From positions 124,001-188,000 of the forward strand of contig JAOVFP010000011.1 of NCBI GenBank assembly GCA_025738555.1: a stretch of 64,000 nt of DNA, in the 5' to 3' direction. Below the pieces are notes generated by a model, which was not told the origin of the DNA, did not search any database, and saw only the letters and a program-made list of their open reading frames with translations. This document shows positions 23,938 to 34,464 of the stretch, one piece after another. The position numbers and the translations under genes were made by a program. Each line of letters begins with the position of its first letter. Within the stretch, counting starts at the first letter, position 1. The stretch comes from Cyathus striatus (Eukaryota; Basidiomycota; Agaricomycetes; Agaricales; Nidulariaceae).

Positions 23938-24420
23938 CAGGTATACGTGGACTCCACGTAGCCTCCATGTAGCCTCCATAAATTCTATATGGAGTCCATG
24001 TGGAGTCCATGTAAAGTCCACATTGAGTCCATAAATTCCATGTAAACTCCTTGTGGAGTCTACATAGTTCCACATGGAGTCCACATGGAGTATATATGAA
24101 CTTTACACATAGATTAAAATTCATATTTACTCCACATTGCACCCACATGGAGTCCACATGTAGTAATAAAAGTCCACATACACTCCTCATTCATATGTGA
24201 AGAACATTGTAGAGGTTTATGTATACTCCACATGGAGTACACATGGACTATACATGGAGGTATACATGGACTATACATGGACTATACATGGAGTACACAT
24301 GGAGTACACATGGAGTCTAGTGAACTTTATGAACAGTTCATGATGTCTGATATGTATAAGCCTTATATAGAGTCCACATAAAATTTACATGGAGTTGTCT
24401 ATCTTATACATGAATTTTAA
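23938..24420. repeat. E3 left subterminal array (11-bp ggagtccacat units)
   Basis: About 30 units of 11 bp occur, such as ggagtccatgt, aaagtccacat, tgagtccataa and ggagtacacat. The block at 24200-24320 is rich in atacatggact and acatggagtac. CATG and GGACTCC/GGAGTCC make it readable in both orientations. Confidence 0.9.
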
Positions 24421-24504
24421 TGATACAACTAGCATCATATACATATATTGAAAATGAACAACAAATATTGTACTAACCTATACTACTTAGCAGCACTTGG
24501 TGTA

Positions 24505-26720
24505 TTAGTCATCCCTCTCTATATCAATTCCTATTTCCTCATTGTCATCTTCTTCTACCACTTGATCTTTCATTTGTTGCCTCTTTATAACCCTTTGTGT
24601 GTGTAAAAACAATAGTGTGTGCATGGTCCAGTTAAAATTAGATAATGTCATTCTGTTCAACATTGTTTGGAAGCCACCTATCCATGCATTTAATTGCTCA
24701 CATGCCTTATGTTACTAATTAGCAATAGTTATACAATTATAAGAATATAAAACTAACTTGTGTATTAAATGCATGTTTGTAATGTGGAACACCATTCACA
24801 TCATGTTCAACCACAACTAAATTTGGAGCAGATCCATTTAATGGTGCTGGGTTACACCATTTACGACATATATAATCAGTCACCCTATGATTAATATAAT
24901 GATAAGAGTCAACAACAAATCATGTTGTATTTTTCCACTCTATCCATTTCCCATTTGTAGCTGCACTTTTGAGAAGAACACAGGCTTTATCTATGCATAC
25001 ATAACTTGGCCGGACATCCTCTGTTGGAAATACTTTTTCTAAAAATTCAAATATTTGATCTATAGACTCAGACTTATCAAACTTTGCCCAAGCAAGGACT
25101 ACACCACATGGTGCACAGATTGTTTCAATGCAATAAAATCGTGATGGAGAAAAGTAGTCCTTTTTTTCTTTTCCTCCTTGGAGCTCATAATATCATGTGC
25201 TTGAACTTGTCTATTGATCTGAGGTAACCATGGGAGTTGTTCTTCCTGGGTACGCCGTAATATTCTTTGGACACCAAGTAATGACTGTCTGCCAAATTTT
25301 GTGAAATGTGATCGCCACTTTTGCTGGTGCTCTTCACATGCCTTTGTATTTTGAACTAGATTTTTATTGCAGCCATTTACTCTGCATAAATTTTTGTGTA
25401 GTACTTCATGCATAGCACAGAAAACACCTTGTCTTGCATTGACCAGATCTTGAGTACAGTTCTCTATGGCACAATGAGCAGGTCCCATAACAATGCCATC
25501 TACAACAACCATATTTACAAGTGCTGAATTCTCATTTAAGCTCTCATTTGGACTTGGATCAATATTCATTGCATTTTGAGCATTATATCTTGCTTCAGCA
25601 GCATCTCTAGTTGCTCTATCTGCACTACCTGTTAATGCAGGTATATTTTGGTTTTCATCTACTTGTGCTACTGCAGCTGGATCATCAGGTGTAATTATAT
25701 CGGCATTAGCTTTGTATCTCTGTGTACATTCACTGCAGTGGTGATTTTCTGCACTTTGTACAATACCTTCTTCTCCCAAATGTGTAAAGGCATGTCTAGT
25801 TACATCATCAATTTTTGTTCCATCAGCTATTTTCAAAACAGTATTAGAACTCAAGGCAACTTGTCGAATAGATTCCTGTACAAATGCTTGCCAAGCTTGC
25901 CGGCGTGAAATTGCCTTGGATTCTCCCTCATTTATAATAAATGTTGTATTCCAAAATTCTGAAAATGCAGATGCAGATGCATGAAAGCTGTATATTGCAT
26001 TTACAACAGCAGATGAAAATGTACGATCAACCCAAACTTGTTTTCCCACTTTAAGGTACTTTGCCAGATTTAAGTATATTCTGTCCCGCTGTGCAGAATT
26101 AAATGGATTAATTACACTTTTATGGTCTGCATAATAAATTGCTTTGCAACAACTACATTTGCCACTAAGAACATGAGAATTCAGATATTGTTTACTGTCT
26201 TTGATCAATGAAACACGTGGAATATCACGAGACCGAGACTTCTGACTTAATGACCTTCTATAACAATTGTGATTATTACATTCTGCATGTGCAGGGCAAA
26301 TTAAAAAGATTGGCTCAATGACAGAGTGAGATATTGGTTTAAGCCACTCAGTAAATCTTCCATGCTCATCATATGGATCTAATTTCAATATCTTTGAAAA
26401 TGCATTCATCTTCAATCCAACTTCTGTAATAAATGATTCTTCATCTACTTCAGTATTTTCATTTGAAGTGAACAACTTGTAAATATCTTCATTTAATTTT
26501 TCATAAAGTGCTCTACTTAATGCATTCATCCAACTAGTATGAACTTGTGCATGTTCATCTTGTAGTGATGGATTTTGTTGTCTTGCATGTAAGTTTAATA
26601 AATCAGTATTGTTAGTTAATGTTAATAGCAGTAATATAACTGTATTCAAGTTAATTTCTGAACTGAAGTTGTCTTCAATAAATAGGAAATAACCCAATGA
26701 AGATATAAAATATAATCAAA
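24505..26720 (-). CDS. E3 gene B: CxC5/CxC6 protein, candidate transposase
   Basis: This is the longest uninterrupted copy (532 codons, 26697-25099) plus a C-terminal part in other frames. Blocks in order: FSSEINLNTVILLLLTL and LLNLHARQ; CxC5 (LICPAHAECNNHNC); SGKCSCCKAIYYADHKS; VDRTFSSAVVNAIYSFHASASAF; HHCSECTQRYKA; MVVVDGIVMGPAHCAIENC opening CxC6. A frameshift near 25165-25185 precedes YCIETICAPCGVVLAW, and a TGA replaces Arg before FVVDSYHYINHR. After the conserved intron comes ACEQLNAWIGGFQ and an acidic tail ending at 24505. The start is uncertain; the N-terminal exon with the hydrophobic leader seen in the sisters is not clear here. It lies about 170 bp downstream of gene A. Confidence 0.82.
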
Positions 26721-26887
26721 TTGCTTAATATCTTCCAGATGTTCCTGTTAGTCATAATTGTCAGTAGAAGGACCAGAGTTATATAATTTAAGAAATCAAT
26801 TGGAAAAGATTAGCATCAACACATCAACAACACATCAATTGTTTGTTTCATGTATATACAAAAACTATTTCACATAAAGCACTATAC

Positions 26888-29206
26888 TCACAAGTTAGTT
26901 TTCTTCTTCTTCCCCTTAGACTTAACCTCCACTTCTTTATCTTTGCCCTTTCCCTTTCCCAATTCCTTCTCCTTCCCTTTTGCCTTCCCTTTTCCTTTAT
27001 CATTCTTTTTCTTATGAGATCCTTCCTCATCTTCACTCTCTGCATTTGCACTGGAGGAATGGTCACTCTTAATATTATTCAACAACTTCTTCAAGTTGTC
27101 CAAGCTGGGCTTTACTCCATGACCCCAAACTTCACCAGTGTGTGGTGCATCTGAATCTCCTTTGAGCCATTTATCCAATCCAGGAATCTGGGGCACCATA
27201 GAAAATGGGTTACTATAATAGAAATAGTATGTTGACTTTGACATAAAAACCTCAATGATATCATCATTAGAAGGTCTTTTCTCCTTCCAAATGTTATTGG
27301 CTATCATTGCAGGAAACTTTACAAAAATGTCATGAATAGCCAAGTATTTCTGATAAGAAATTCAAATATCTTTCTTTACATTTCTTTCACAGAGTCCTTT
27401 AGAGACATTGAATGCTGAAGCTATCTTGTATTGAACAGAGTCTAAATCAAATGGATAAGACACAGCAGTTGATCCAGATGGTTTCATGTGTTGAGATGTA
27501 GTACCACCACCTAAAGTTACAGGCAGTGCTGGAACCATTTCAGAAATACTCTCCTGGTTATATAGTTCAGAAGCAATGCTATAGAAGTTATAATATGAAA
27601 CTTACAGCTGACAAAGAAATAGAATACTTCCCCTTCTCATCTTTAATCCAAGGAACAGTCTCATTTTTCTCCAAAGCTTTGTGGTATTTTCCTTAAGTAC
27701 CCACATATTATCATCTTGAATATAGATAAAACAAGCTATACAAATATTAGTTATTAGTATATTATATATTGTAACTAACTCACATTGAATAGCAGTATAC
27801 TCATATTCTACACATATATTGTGAAGAATATTTCCCAGCTTAGTGCCAAGTGGCTGTGTAACAACAAATGGTGGGCTTTGCTTAGAACGATCAGAGTATA
27901 TTATAACCCTTCCCATTACAAGGCCTGAATCAGATTCCTCAATATGCATCAATGCATCATTGGTATTATCAAAATCAGCAGAGTTAAATGTATTTCCAAA
28001 AGCTCTTCCTCTAGAAAATCCACCATGAGTTCTAGAAGCACCTTCAAGCTCAATTGGAGAAGGGCTATCAGGTGGAACTGTTGCAGCAGAGTTATGAGAT
28101 GTAGATCTGCGACTACTCTTAGTAACTCTACTAATAGAGCTGCCTGTATGACTTTCTGGGGTAGAATCTCGATATCTCTTTGTACTGACATTTGCTTTCT
28201 TAGGAGTAGTATTCTCAAAATTCTCATTCTCATCATTATCTTCTTCTTCATCCTCACTACTCATCTCTTCACTGCCATCTTTATTGTTATTTTTCATCTC
28301 AAATGTATCATTCTCATTTACATTCTCTGCACTTTTCTCTTTTTCACTCTCTTCATCTGAATGATCATCTATTTCACTCTCAGCTCTCTTTTCATATTCC
28401 TCTTTATCAGTCTCCTCATCAAGTTCACCAGCATTCATATTTGACCCTCCTATTCCAGTCTGGGTGTCAACTTGCATTTTGTTTGCTATTTCTGTTTCAA
28501 CATCCTTCTGTTTGTTCAAGTCAACTAAATCAGCATCTAGCCCATGCTCAATATTAGACCCAGTTTCAGCTTTAGAACCAGTTTCATCCTTAGACTCAGA
28601 TCCAGCTTTAGTCCCAATTTCAGCTTTAGACCCAGATTCCATGTTCTTTTGTACTATCAGCTCAGCTTGTTCTGTATTCAACTCATCCTCAATATCAGAG
28701 GAAATAACTCTCATGGGCCGAGGTGGCAAAGTTGAAGCTGAGACACGAATAATAGGTGGAGGGGCTACAGCATCACCTCCAATTTCAAGAATTTTTGCAG
28801 CTTTTGTCAATTTCTCAGGGGTACCTTTAGCATCTTCCTTAATATCTTCTTGAATGCGCTGAGTGCTTGTTTTTCTAAATATAAAGTGATATAAATAAAA
28901 AATTATACTATCAATATCAATACTTACCTGGGTTTTTTCATCTTAGACTTAGACTCCTCTAGCTCAACCAAAGGTTTGTTGGAATTTCTATGACATGATA
29001 ATTAGCTTTGTATATAATTAATATGAAAGATCTTACTTTGTTTGTCGTTTTGAAATTGGTTTATTAATAGTATCTTTGTCAGTTTCAACAGCAGGCTTAG
29101 AAGAATTTCTAAATAGTTAATTAGAAATATTAATCTTAAAATAAGCGAAATTTAGTAATATCTAACTTTGTGGATTTTTGTTGTTGTTTGGAAGATTTGG
29201 GGCCAT
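26888..29206 (-). CDS. E3 gene A: acidic, Lys-tailed partner protein
   Basis: The start at 29206 gives MAPNLPNNNKNPQ, followed by small exons encoding related peptides (RNSSKPAVETDK, then RNSNKPLVELEES). The large exon (about 28880-27740) has GGDAVAPPPIIRV, degenerate GSKAE/TGSK repeats (28640-28540), a long acidic stretch and then GASRTHGGFSRGRAFGN and SADFDNTND. Downstream exons end with WLKGDSDAPHTGEVWGHGVKP and a KGKGKAKGKEK tail (stop 26888). The layout matches gene A of E1, E2 and E4. I recognise no catalytic domain. In the middle (27360-27600) the reading frame is unclear. It may bind nucleic acid through its basic tail (inference). Confidence 0.72.
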
Positions 29207-29520
29207 TGTAGTTGTAAAAAGTTATCAAAAAGTAAACTCAAGCTGAAAGTATTTGTGTGCTTAGGCAAGTGATGGGGGGAAAGGAAAGTAAAATAGTTCA
29301 CATGAGCAATATATATACTGTACACAAATGTACTAAAATTAACTCTTCTCCCACACACATGAAAAACACATGTAATTCATAAGGCACACACCAAATATAA
29401 CTTGAACTTATTTATACATCTATTAATATCTCATGCTAAACAACAAATCACTCATACTATATCTATACTAAACAACAAACTACTATCCTAATACATCACC
29501 TACACTAACCACCATTGAGA
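29207..29520. other. E3 gene A leader and upstream DNA
   Basis: AT-rich, no gene seen. It should contain the gene A promoter on the minus strand. Confidence 0.4.
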
Positions 29521-29559
29521 CAAAAGACGAGGCAGAGTGGACTCAAAAGGACAAGGCCA

Positions 29560-29770
29560 TACATGAATCACCTATCAGCCATGTCGAATGAGCAAGACTG
29601 ATTAACATATTGCTGGGAAGTGATTCAGAATGGCAGCCAGTCACCCATGTGCCAAGTCAAATGGGCATGGCCAATCAACATGTGCTGGGAAGCGATTCAA
29701 GTAATGAATCACTTCCCAGCAGCAATAACAGCCAGTCGCCCATGTGTCACATCAAATGGGCATGGCTGAT
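29560..29770. repeat. Short repeats with 16-bp hairpin in E3
   Basis: The phrase agccagtcrcccatgtg...tcaaatgggcatgg occurs at about 29635-29672 and 29730-29765, with a decayed copy at about 29575. Between them GCTGGGAAGCGATTCA (29684-29699) is followed after five bases by its near-perfect inverse (29705-29720, one mismatch). Confidence 0.8.
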
Positions 29771-29780
29771 CAATAGGTAA

Positions 29781-29843
29781 GCTTTGCTATTTCTGCCGAG
29801 AAGTGATCTAACATAGATCGCTTCTCGGCGGAAATAGCAAAGC
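29781..29843 (+). other. Near-perfect 30-bp inverted repeat with 3-base loop
   Basis: The left arm 29781-29810 begins gctttgctatttctgccgag. The right arm 29814-29843 is its reverse complement except for two positions. In plus-strand RNA both exceptions would be G-U pairs, so the stem would be continuous over 30 bp. The loop is aca. It may be a small palindromic insertion or a source of double-stranded RNA. Confidence 0.8.
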
Positions 29844-29859
29844 CCACCAGTTGAAGCCA

Positions 29860-30490
29860 GTGGGGCAAAGGGTCCCACGCAGAACCAATGATGCCACGGG
29901 AACCGAGGCGGGCAAGGATGGGGTGGAGGTAGCAGAGCGTTGAGGTCGGGGGTGTCGTAGTGGGCAGTGAACGAGGCTGGCGACACACCGTCGACGCCGT
30001 TGTCACAACGTGGGGGAGAAGAGGGCTGGAGGGAGCCGGATGACATGGCCCCGTCGTCATCACGACATGGGGAAGGAGGGAGGGTGGGGGCAGATGATAT
30101 GGCGCTGACGACGTTCAGTGTCGTCGCGTCTTGACGTGGAGGAGGAAGGAGGAGGGCCGGATGACGTGGCAGTGATGCCGTTCCCGCCAGCGGCGCCGTT
30201 GTTCTCTTGTCGCAGGGAGGAGGGAAGAGGGGGGTGGATGATAGGGCGTCGTCGTTGTTATGATGCAGAGGTGGAGGAGAGGGGGCTGGATACCGCAGCG
30301 CCGATGTGGCTGTCTACAGAGCGTAGACGATGCTGTGGGACGTGAGTTAGCAGGTGGGACTTCAGTGGGGAATGTCACTTACATAGATCCAACGTACGCT
30401 TTGAGAGTGTCTTGCTACCGGTGTGGCTTCCACGCGCCATGGGGAGACGTCCTACGTGGTGCCGACGACGCGGTGGAAACAGCGGGGAGG
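29860..30490. repeat. E3 GC-rich region with cgtcgtcgcgacg-type repeats
   Basis: Degenerate units such as gtcgtcacgacatggggaagg, gtcgttgttatgatgcagagg and gatgacgtggcagtgatgccg occur. They resemble the region 57500-58330 of E5 (ggcatggcgtcgtcgt...cgacgcagagg), which links the interiors of E3 and E5. Open frames here are repeat translations. Confidence 0.7.
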
Positions 30491-30930
30491 GAGGGGCGAG
30501 ACGGCAAGGCACCCGTCTTCGTCACTTGCATGATGAGGGGAGACGGCGAGGCGAGGGAGACGGCAAGGCGCCCGTGATCGTCACTTGCATGACGAGGTGA
30601 GAGGAGGGGAGGGGAGGGAGACGGCAAGGCGCCCGTCTTCGTCACTTGCACGACGAGGTGAGAGGAGGGGAGAGGAGAGAGACGGCAAGGCGCCCGTCTT
30701 CGTCACTTGCACGACGAAGGGAGGTGAGGGAGGCGAGGGAGGGGCGAGACGGCACGGCGCCCGTCTTCGTCACTTGTACGACGAGGTGAGAGGAGGGGAG
30801 GGGAGGGAGACGGCATGGCGCCTGTCTTCGTCACTTGCACGACGAAGGGAGGCGAGGGAGGCGAGGGAGGGGCGAGACAGCACGGCGCCCGTCTTCGTCA
30901 CTTGTACGACGAGGGGATGGGATGGGAGGG
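30490..30930. repeat. E3 minisatellite (cgtcttcgtcacttgcacgacga units)
   Basis: About seven units of 55-65 bp share ggcgcccgtcttcgtcacttg, then a cgacgaggtgagagg segment. The core cgtcacttgcacgacg is an inverted relative of the E1/E2 core (ctcgtctcgcaagtgacgag), so the minisatellite is shared family-wide but has drifted in each copy. Confidence 0.85.
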
Positions 30931-31157
30931 AGGGAAGGAGAGAACGAAACGACGTTCGTCATTCGTCATTGTGAGCGTGAAGCTCGAGAGCGGCGAGGAG
31001 GGGAGACCTGGAGGGTTTGAGGTGCGAGGAAGAGGGAAGAGGGAGAGTGATACGTTCGTTGTCAACGTTGACAGCGCATACATTTCGTTGCCGACGGCTG
31101 GGTACCACCGAGCGCGCCTACTGGTCTTGTGGAGTTTGTGCCATACAAAACACAAGC
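30931..31157. other. Spacer between E3 minisatellite and tRNA-like module
   Basis: GC-rich, CpG-containing, no gene seen. Short open frames are chance. Confidence 0.4.
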
Positions 31158-31242
31158 CACGTTGGCGTAATGGTAAGTTGCGCCGTGCTTTGGTAAGTTA
31201 ACCCGCTATGTCCGTAGTTCAATTCCTGTCGGGGACATTTTA
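31158..31242 (+). promoter_or_regulatory. E3 tRNA-like module, Pol III A and B boxes
   Basis: GTTGGCGTAATGGTAAGTTG (A box, 31161-31180) and CGTAGTTCAATTCCTG (B box, 31213-31228) are separated by about 33 bases, followed by ggggacatttt. It points to the GAGCAC end of E3. Arms are incomplete, so it is tRNA-derived or a tRNA-like promoter and not an intact tRNA. Confidence 0.62.
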
Positions 31243-31304
31243 TAATAATTGTATAATTTTTACTATAATAAAGTAAAGAATAGTTTACTTTAGCGGTGCA
31301 CAAG

Positions 31305-31622
31305 GAGTGAACAGGGATTACATGGAGTACACAAGGATTATATAGACTTTACATGGAGGATACATGGATTTTATGTGGAAAATTTACCCGGAGTCCACTG
31401 ACACTCCCTGTATTCCACATGGAATTCAATGATTCCATGTGGAATTCACATGGAGTCCATGTAGAGTTTGTATGCAGACTTATCTCTGTATCAATCCTTC
31501 TGTACTCCATGTAAGCTCCACATTCACTCCACATAAAGTCTCCCAATGTCTATGTGGACTCCATGTAGGCTCCCGGAAAATTACATGGAGTCCACATGGA
31601 GTCCACGTAAACGTGTGGGGGA
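31305..31622. repeat. E3 right subterminal array (11-bp units)
   Basis: Units include acatggagtac, acatggaggat, ggagtccatgt and ggagtccacat. It ends 15 bp before the terminus with acatggagtccacgtaaacg, the inverse of the left array start. Confidence 0.88.
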
Positions 31623-32313
31623 CCGTAAAGTGCTCAATAAATGTTTAAGTTTGTATGTAAGGTATATTCCATATCCCCCATACCACAAGTTGAGAGCACT
31701 CCTGTAGATTGTGTAGTTGAACACTGACCTTCAAATTTATCACATATGTTAATGATAGTATTCACAACATATCAGTACAAATTTCGCATTTTTTACGATT
31801 TTATTTGAGGTGCTGGAGTGATGAGACCGAGAAAAATCCATTTACAGGACATAGAAATGTCAAATGGAGGGATTTTCGAAATAGGCTTTCAATCTGTGAG
31901 TAAAGGTCCGAAAATTAATGAATAGGATCTAAATTACATTTCACAAGCCTTTGTGGAGGCATTTCACAGCGAGCAACGGAGTAAGCAATATTTACTTATT
32001 GGGAGTATCTGACCGCTTATTATCTTATCTTATCTAGTGCGATTAGGCAGCCTGTTGACTCGTGCTCTCTGCCACTGCAAGGGTCTGTTCCCACGCTGTG
32101 ACCGGCTTCCTAGTTTTGGCCAAGATTGCACCTGGTTTAAAAAAATATTCATAACACCACGCTGGAGCATCCAAAAATTGCAAGAAAGATCTCAATTTAT
32201 TCTTTGGAAGGTGGACTACAATTCTAACATAAAGGGACAGCGGGAAACGGAAGTTTTTATGTCTCATTTCTCAATTTGATCTTAGGTGGCCGAGATCACC
32301 ATCAATGACTGTA

Positions 32314-33026
32314 TGACCAGCCAAATCATGAACCACAGGAACCAGATAATTACTTTGTGGCTCCTCATTTCTATTGTGTTGAAACAATTTGTGCACCATG
32401 TGGAGTTGTAATTGCATGAACAAAATTTGCAAAGTCAGAAGGTGCCCATCAAATTGTGGAGTTTCTGGAAAATGTATATCCAATGCAAGAAACTAGACCA
32501 AGCTATGTATGCATTGATAAAGCATGTGTAGTCCTGAAATTTTTAATCAACTCCCATAATTGGAATATTTGGAAAGCCTCTACAAGATTTGTTGTAGACT
32601 CTTATCACTATATTAATCACAGAGTGTCAGATTACCTATGTCACACTTACTGCAATCCTAGTCCTTTGAATGGATCAGCACTAAATCTAGTTGTTGTTGA
32701 GAGAGATATAGAGGGTAATGAGCATTATAAATGAGTATTTAATACTCAGGTATGTTTAATATAGTCTCATTTGCAATTTATAACTATTTTTCATATAGGC
32801 ATGTGAGCAACTAAATGCTTGGTTAGGGGGCTTCCAAAGTATACTTAATAGGATGACTGTGGATAACTTCAACTGAACATTGCATGCAATGCTTTTTATT
32901 CATACCCAAAGAGTTATTCAAAAACAAATCAAAAAACAAAATCAACAAATACAAATAAAGTCAGAACAACAGGGAGATGAGGATGGAATTGAGGAAGATG
33001 GAGTTGAAATTAATAGAGTTGATTAG
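32314..33026 (+). pseudogene. E2 gene B, 3' part (CxC6 C-terminal half)
   Basis: Continues the frame interrupted at 23550: QPNHEPQEPDNYF, FYCVETICAPCGVVIA, a TGA in place of Trp or Arg, TKFAKSEGAHQIVEFLENVYP, YVCIDKACVVLKFL, FVVDSYHYINHR, YCNPSPLNGSALNLVV. After an intron (about 32751-32799) come ACEQLNAWLGGFQS and an acidic tail ending GVEINRVD at 33026. A TGA also falls in DNFNxTLHAM. Both candidate catalytic residues in this half (Asp of CIDKAC and Glu of ACEQ) are kept. Confidence 0.82.
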
Positions 33027-33169
33027 GTTGCATGTATGCTAATGTAAAGATCTGTTAAAATAAATATATCAATTTAGTGTTAAAATTTGCAATTTTCTCC
33101 TTTCAGCAAACTAAGAATCTCACAGTCTCAATAGCATCTGCCTGCCTTTTTGTACAGTTATAAGTTGAT

Positions 33170-33635
33170 ATAAAGTCCAGGTAGAGTCCAGGTAGAATCC
33201 AGGTGGAGTACAGGTAATGAACATGTATCACATTAGTATGAAGTTGATATAAAGTTCAGGTAGAGTCCAGGTAGAGTCCAGGTGGAGTACAGGTAATGAA
33301 CATGTATCACATTAGCATGAAGTAGATATAAAGTCCAGGTAGAGTCCAGGTAGAGTCCAGTTGGAGTCCAGGTAATGAACATGTATCACATTAGCATGAA
33401 GTTGATATAAAGTCCAGGTAGAGTCCAGGTAGAGTCCAGGTAGAGTACATGTGGGGTACAGGTAATGAACATGTATCACATTAGCATGAAGTTGATATAA
33501 AGTCCAGGTAGTGTCCAGGTAGAGTACAGGTAGAGTACAGGTAGAGTCCAGAAGTCTACCTGGAGTCTACCTGGAAATCACATGTAGTCCAGGTAGACTT
33601 CTGGACTCTACCTGAAGTCCACCTAATTTTGTGGG
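33170..33635. repeat. E2 right subterminal array (11-bp gtagagtccag units in an 80-90-bp superrepeat)
   Basis: The 11-mer gtagagtccag is repeated 3-4 times per block. Blocks are separated by gtaatgaacatgtatcacat and agcatgaagttgatataaag. Four to five blocks run from 33172 to 33560. The last 60 bp turn into the inverted form (gtctacctggagtctacctgg). Confidence 0.9.
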
Positions 33636-33651
33636 GGACATCAATATACTG

Positions 33652-33659
33652 CAATTTTG
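33652..33659. repeat. Right 8-bp target duplication of E2 (CAATTTTG)
   Basis: Identical to 9056-9063 and directly after the CAGTAT terminus of E2. Confidence 0.9.
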
Positions 33660-33856
33660 AAAAACTTCTGAAGAAGGATCAATGGCTGTGAAAATGTATG
33701 TGAGGGAGAATTGACAAGAACAAGTGACACTTTTTCTCCTTTGATATCCTCTACAAATGCCAGATAATTATTTCCTCCTTGAAGCGAAACTTTCACTTGG
33801 TCACCAATCTTAATACTTTCAATAATGTAGTATGCCTCAATTGTGCCATGACTCAT
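33660..33856 (-). pseudogene. SPT5-like KOW fragment, 5' part (split by E2)
   Basis: The minus strand from 33856 reads MSHGTIEAYYIIES, then KIGDQVKVSLQGGNNYLAFVED and LILLQKFFKI, and stops at the E2 junction. G-D-x-V-K-V...G followed by LxKFFKxG is the linker between KOW modules in SPT5. It joins 8909-9063 across E2. The frame has an upstream stop near 33870, so the fragment was incomplete before insertion or has decayed. Confidence 0.68.
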
Positions 33857-33859
33857 GCA

Positions 33860-34460
33860 GGAACCTGTTCACATTTATTGAATGCTCTGAGCTCTTCAAT
33901 CATTGTCATTTAAGATTAAGTTAATCTAAGGTGCTAACAGGAATTCACTTTGTTCATGTTACAACACCTGAGTGTCAGGAAATATTTAGTGAGGATATTC
34001 TTGGAAATTTGGTGGATTGTCTTGTACAGCAAGAGCTGTATGATTTGTGTAGAACTGAGTTTGAAGGATATTGTACAGCAAAGGCTGTATACAATGTCAA
34101 GTATAATGAAAGGGGTATAGTACACACTATAAACCTAATGCTATTTATAATGTGTATGTTGTATAGATCAATGTTCAACTTGCTTAGAACTTGACTTATG
34201 ATCTGCTTATTATTCTGTTACTGTTACTCTGACTGTGACTGTGACTTCTGACTAATACTGTGACTGTTACTGATCTGTTTACTGTTGCTGATACTGATAC
34301 TATTTCTGACTGGACTGGCTGTGCTGATAAAACTGTACTAATAACTGATGACTAATGACAAATGGGTGAGACTACTAGGGGGTGGGTAGCTATCTATCTA
34401 CTGCCAAACTGCCCTCCTTATATATCTTTTCCCAACTTGCTTAGTAATCCAATTCCCACT
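33860..34460. other. Unassigned AT-rich sequence
   Basis: An 87-codon open frame (33931-34194) has no recognisable domain. At 34215-34330 a simple (tgtgactgt)n-type low-complexity stretch occurs. No gene is supported. Confidence 0.4.
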
Positions 34461-34464
34461 CTAC

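Larger units (their letters stand above)
23918..31635 (-). mobile_element. E3: CxC5/CxC6 two-gene DNA transposon, 7.7 kb, complete
   Basis: The left terminus is CAGTAATTTATGCTCCCCC (23918) and the reverse-complemented right terminus is GAGCACTTTACGGTCCCCC (ending 31635). Both run into ACGTGGACTCCA-type 11-mer arrays. AATAAATG flanks both ends. Genes run on the minus strand: gene A (29206 to 26888) then gene B (about 26720 to 24505). The tRNA-like module (31158-31242, plus strand) and the GC-rich region (29860-30930) lie at the right, GAGCAC, end. This is the same polarity as all other copies. E3 sits inside a mariner-like element inside gene B of E2. Confidence 0.92.
23551..32311. mobile_element. 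TA-flanked mariner-like non-autonomous element, itself host to E3
   Basis: The ends are CAGTACATAATCAGG (23551) and, reverse-complemented, CAGTCATTGATGGTG (ending 32311), with ACTCGGTCA / ATCTCGGCCA further in. TA stands on both sides (23549-23550 and 32312-32313). Removing the insertion restores E2 gene B at the expected residue. Without E3 and its duplication the element is about 1.03 kb. I see no transposase in it. Start CAGT and TA target fit Tc1/mariner; the ends are imperfect, so the class is an inference. Confidence 0.65.
9064..33651 (+). mobile_element. E2: outer CxC5/CxC6 transposon, 24.6 kb including nested elements
   Basis: The left terminus is GAGGTCATTGCAGTCCCC (9064) and the reverse complement of the right terminus is CAGTATATTGATGTCCCC (ending 33651). 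Both run into GGAATTAGG/AAATTAGG and then arrays of an aggtaga/agtccaggt 11-mer. The 8-bp CAATTTTG flanks both ends. Removing E1 (9698-18181) and the mariner-like element with E3 (23551-32311) leaves about 7.3 kb, similar to the sisters. Its own parts are a tRNA-like module (9430-9518), a minisatellite (about 18300-19020), gene A (19334-21350) and gene B (21890-23550 plus 32314-33026). It is the oldest of the family here: its minisatellite and genes carry many CG to TG/CA changes and it hosts two later insertions. Confidence 0.88.
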
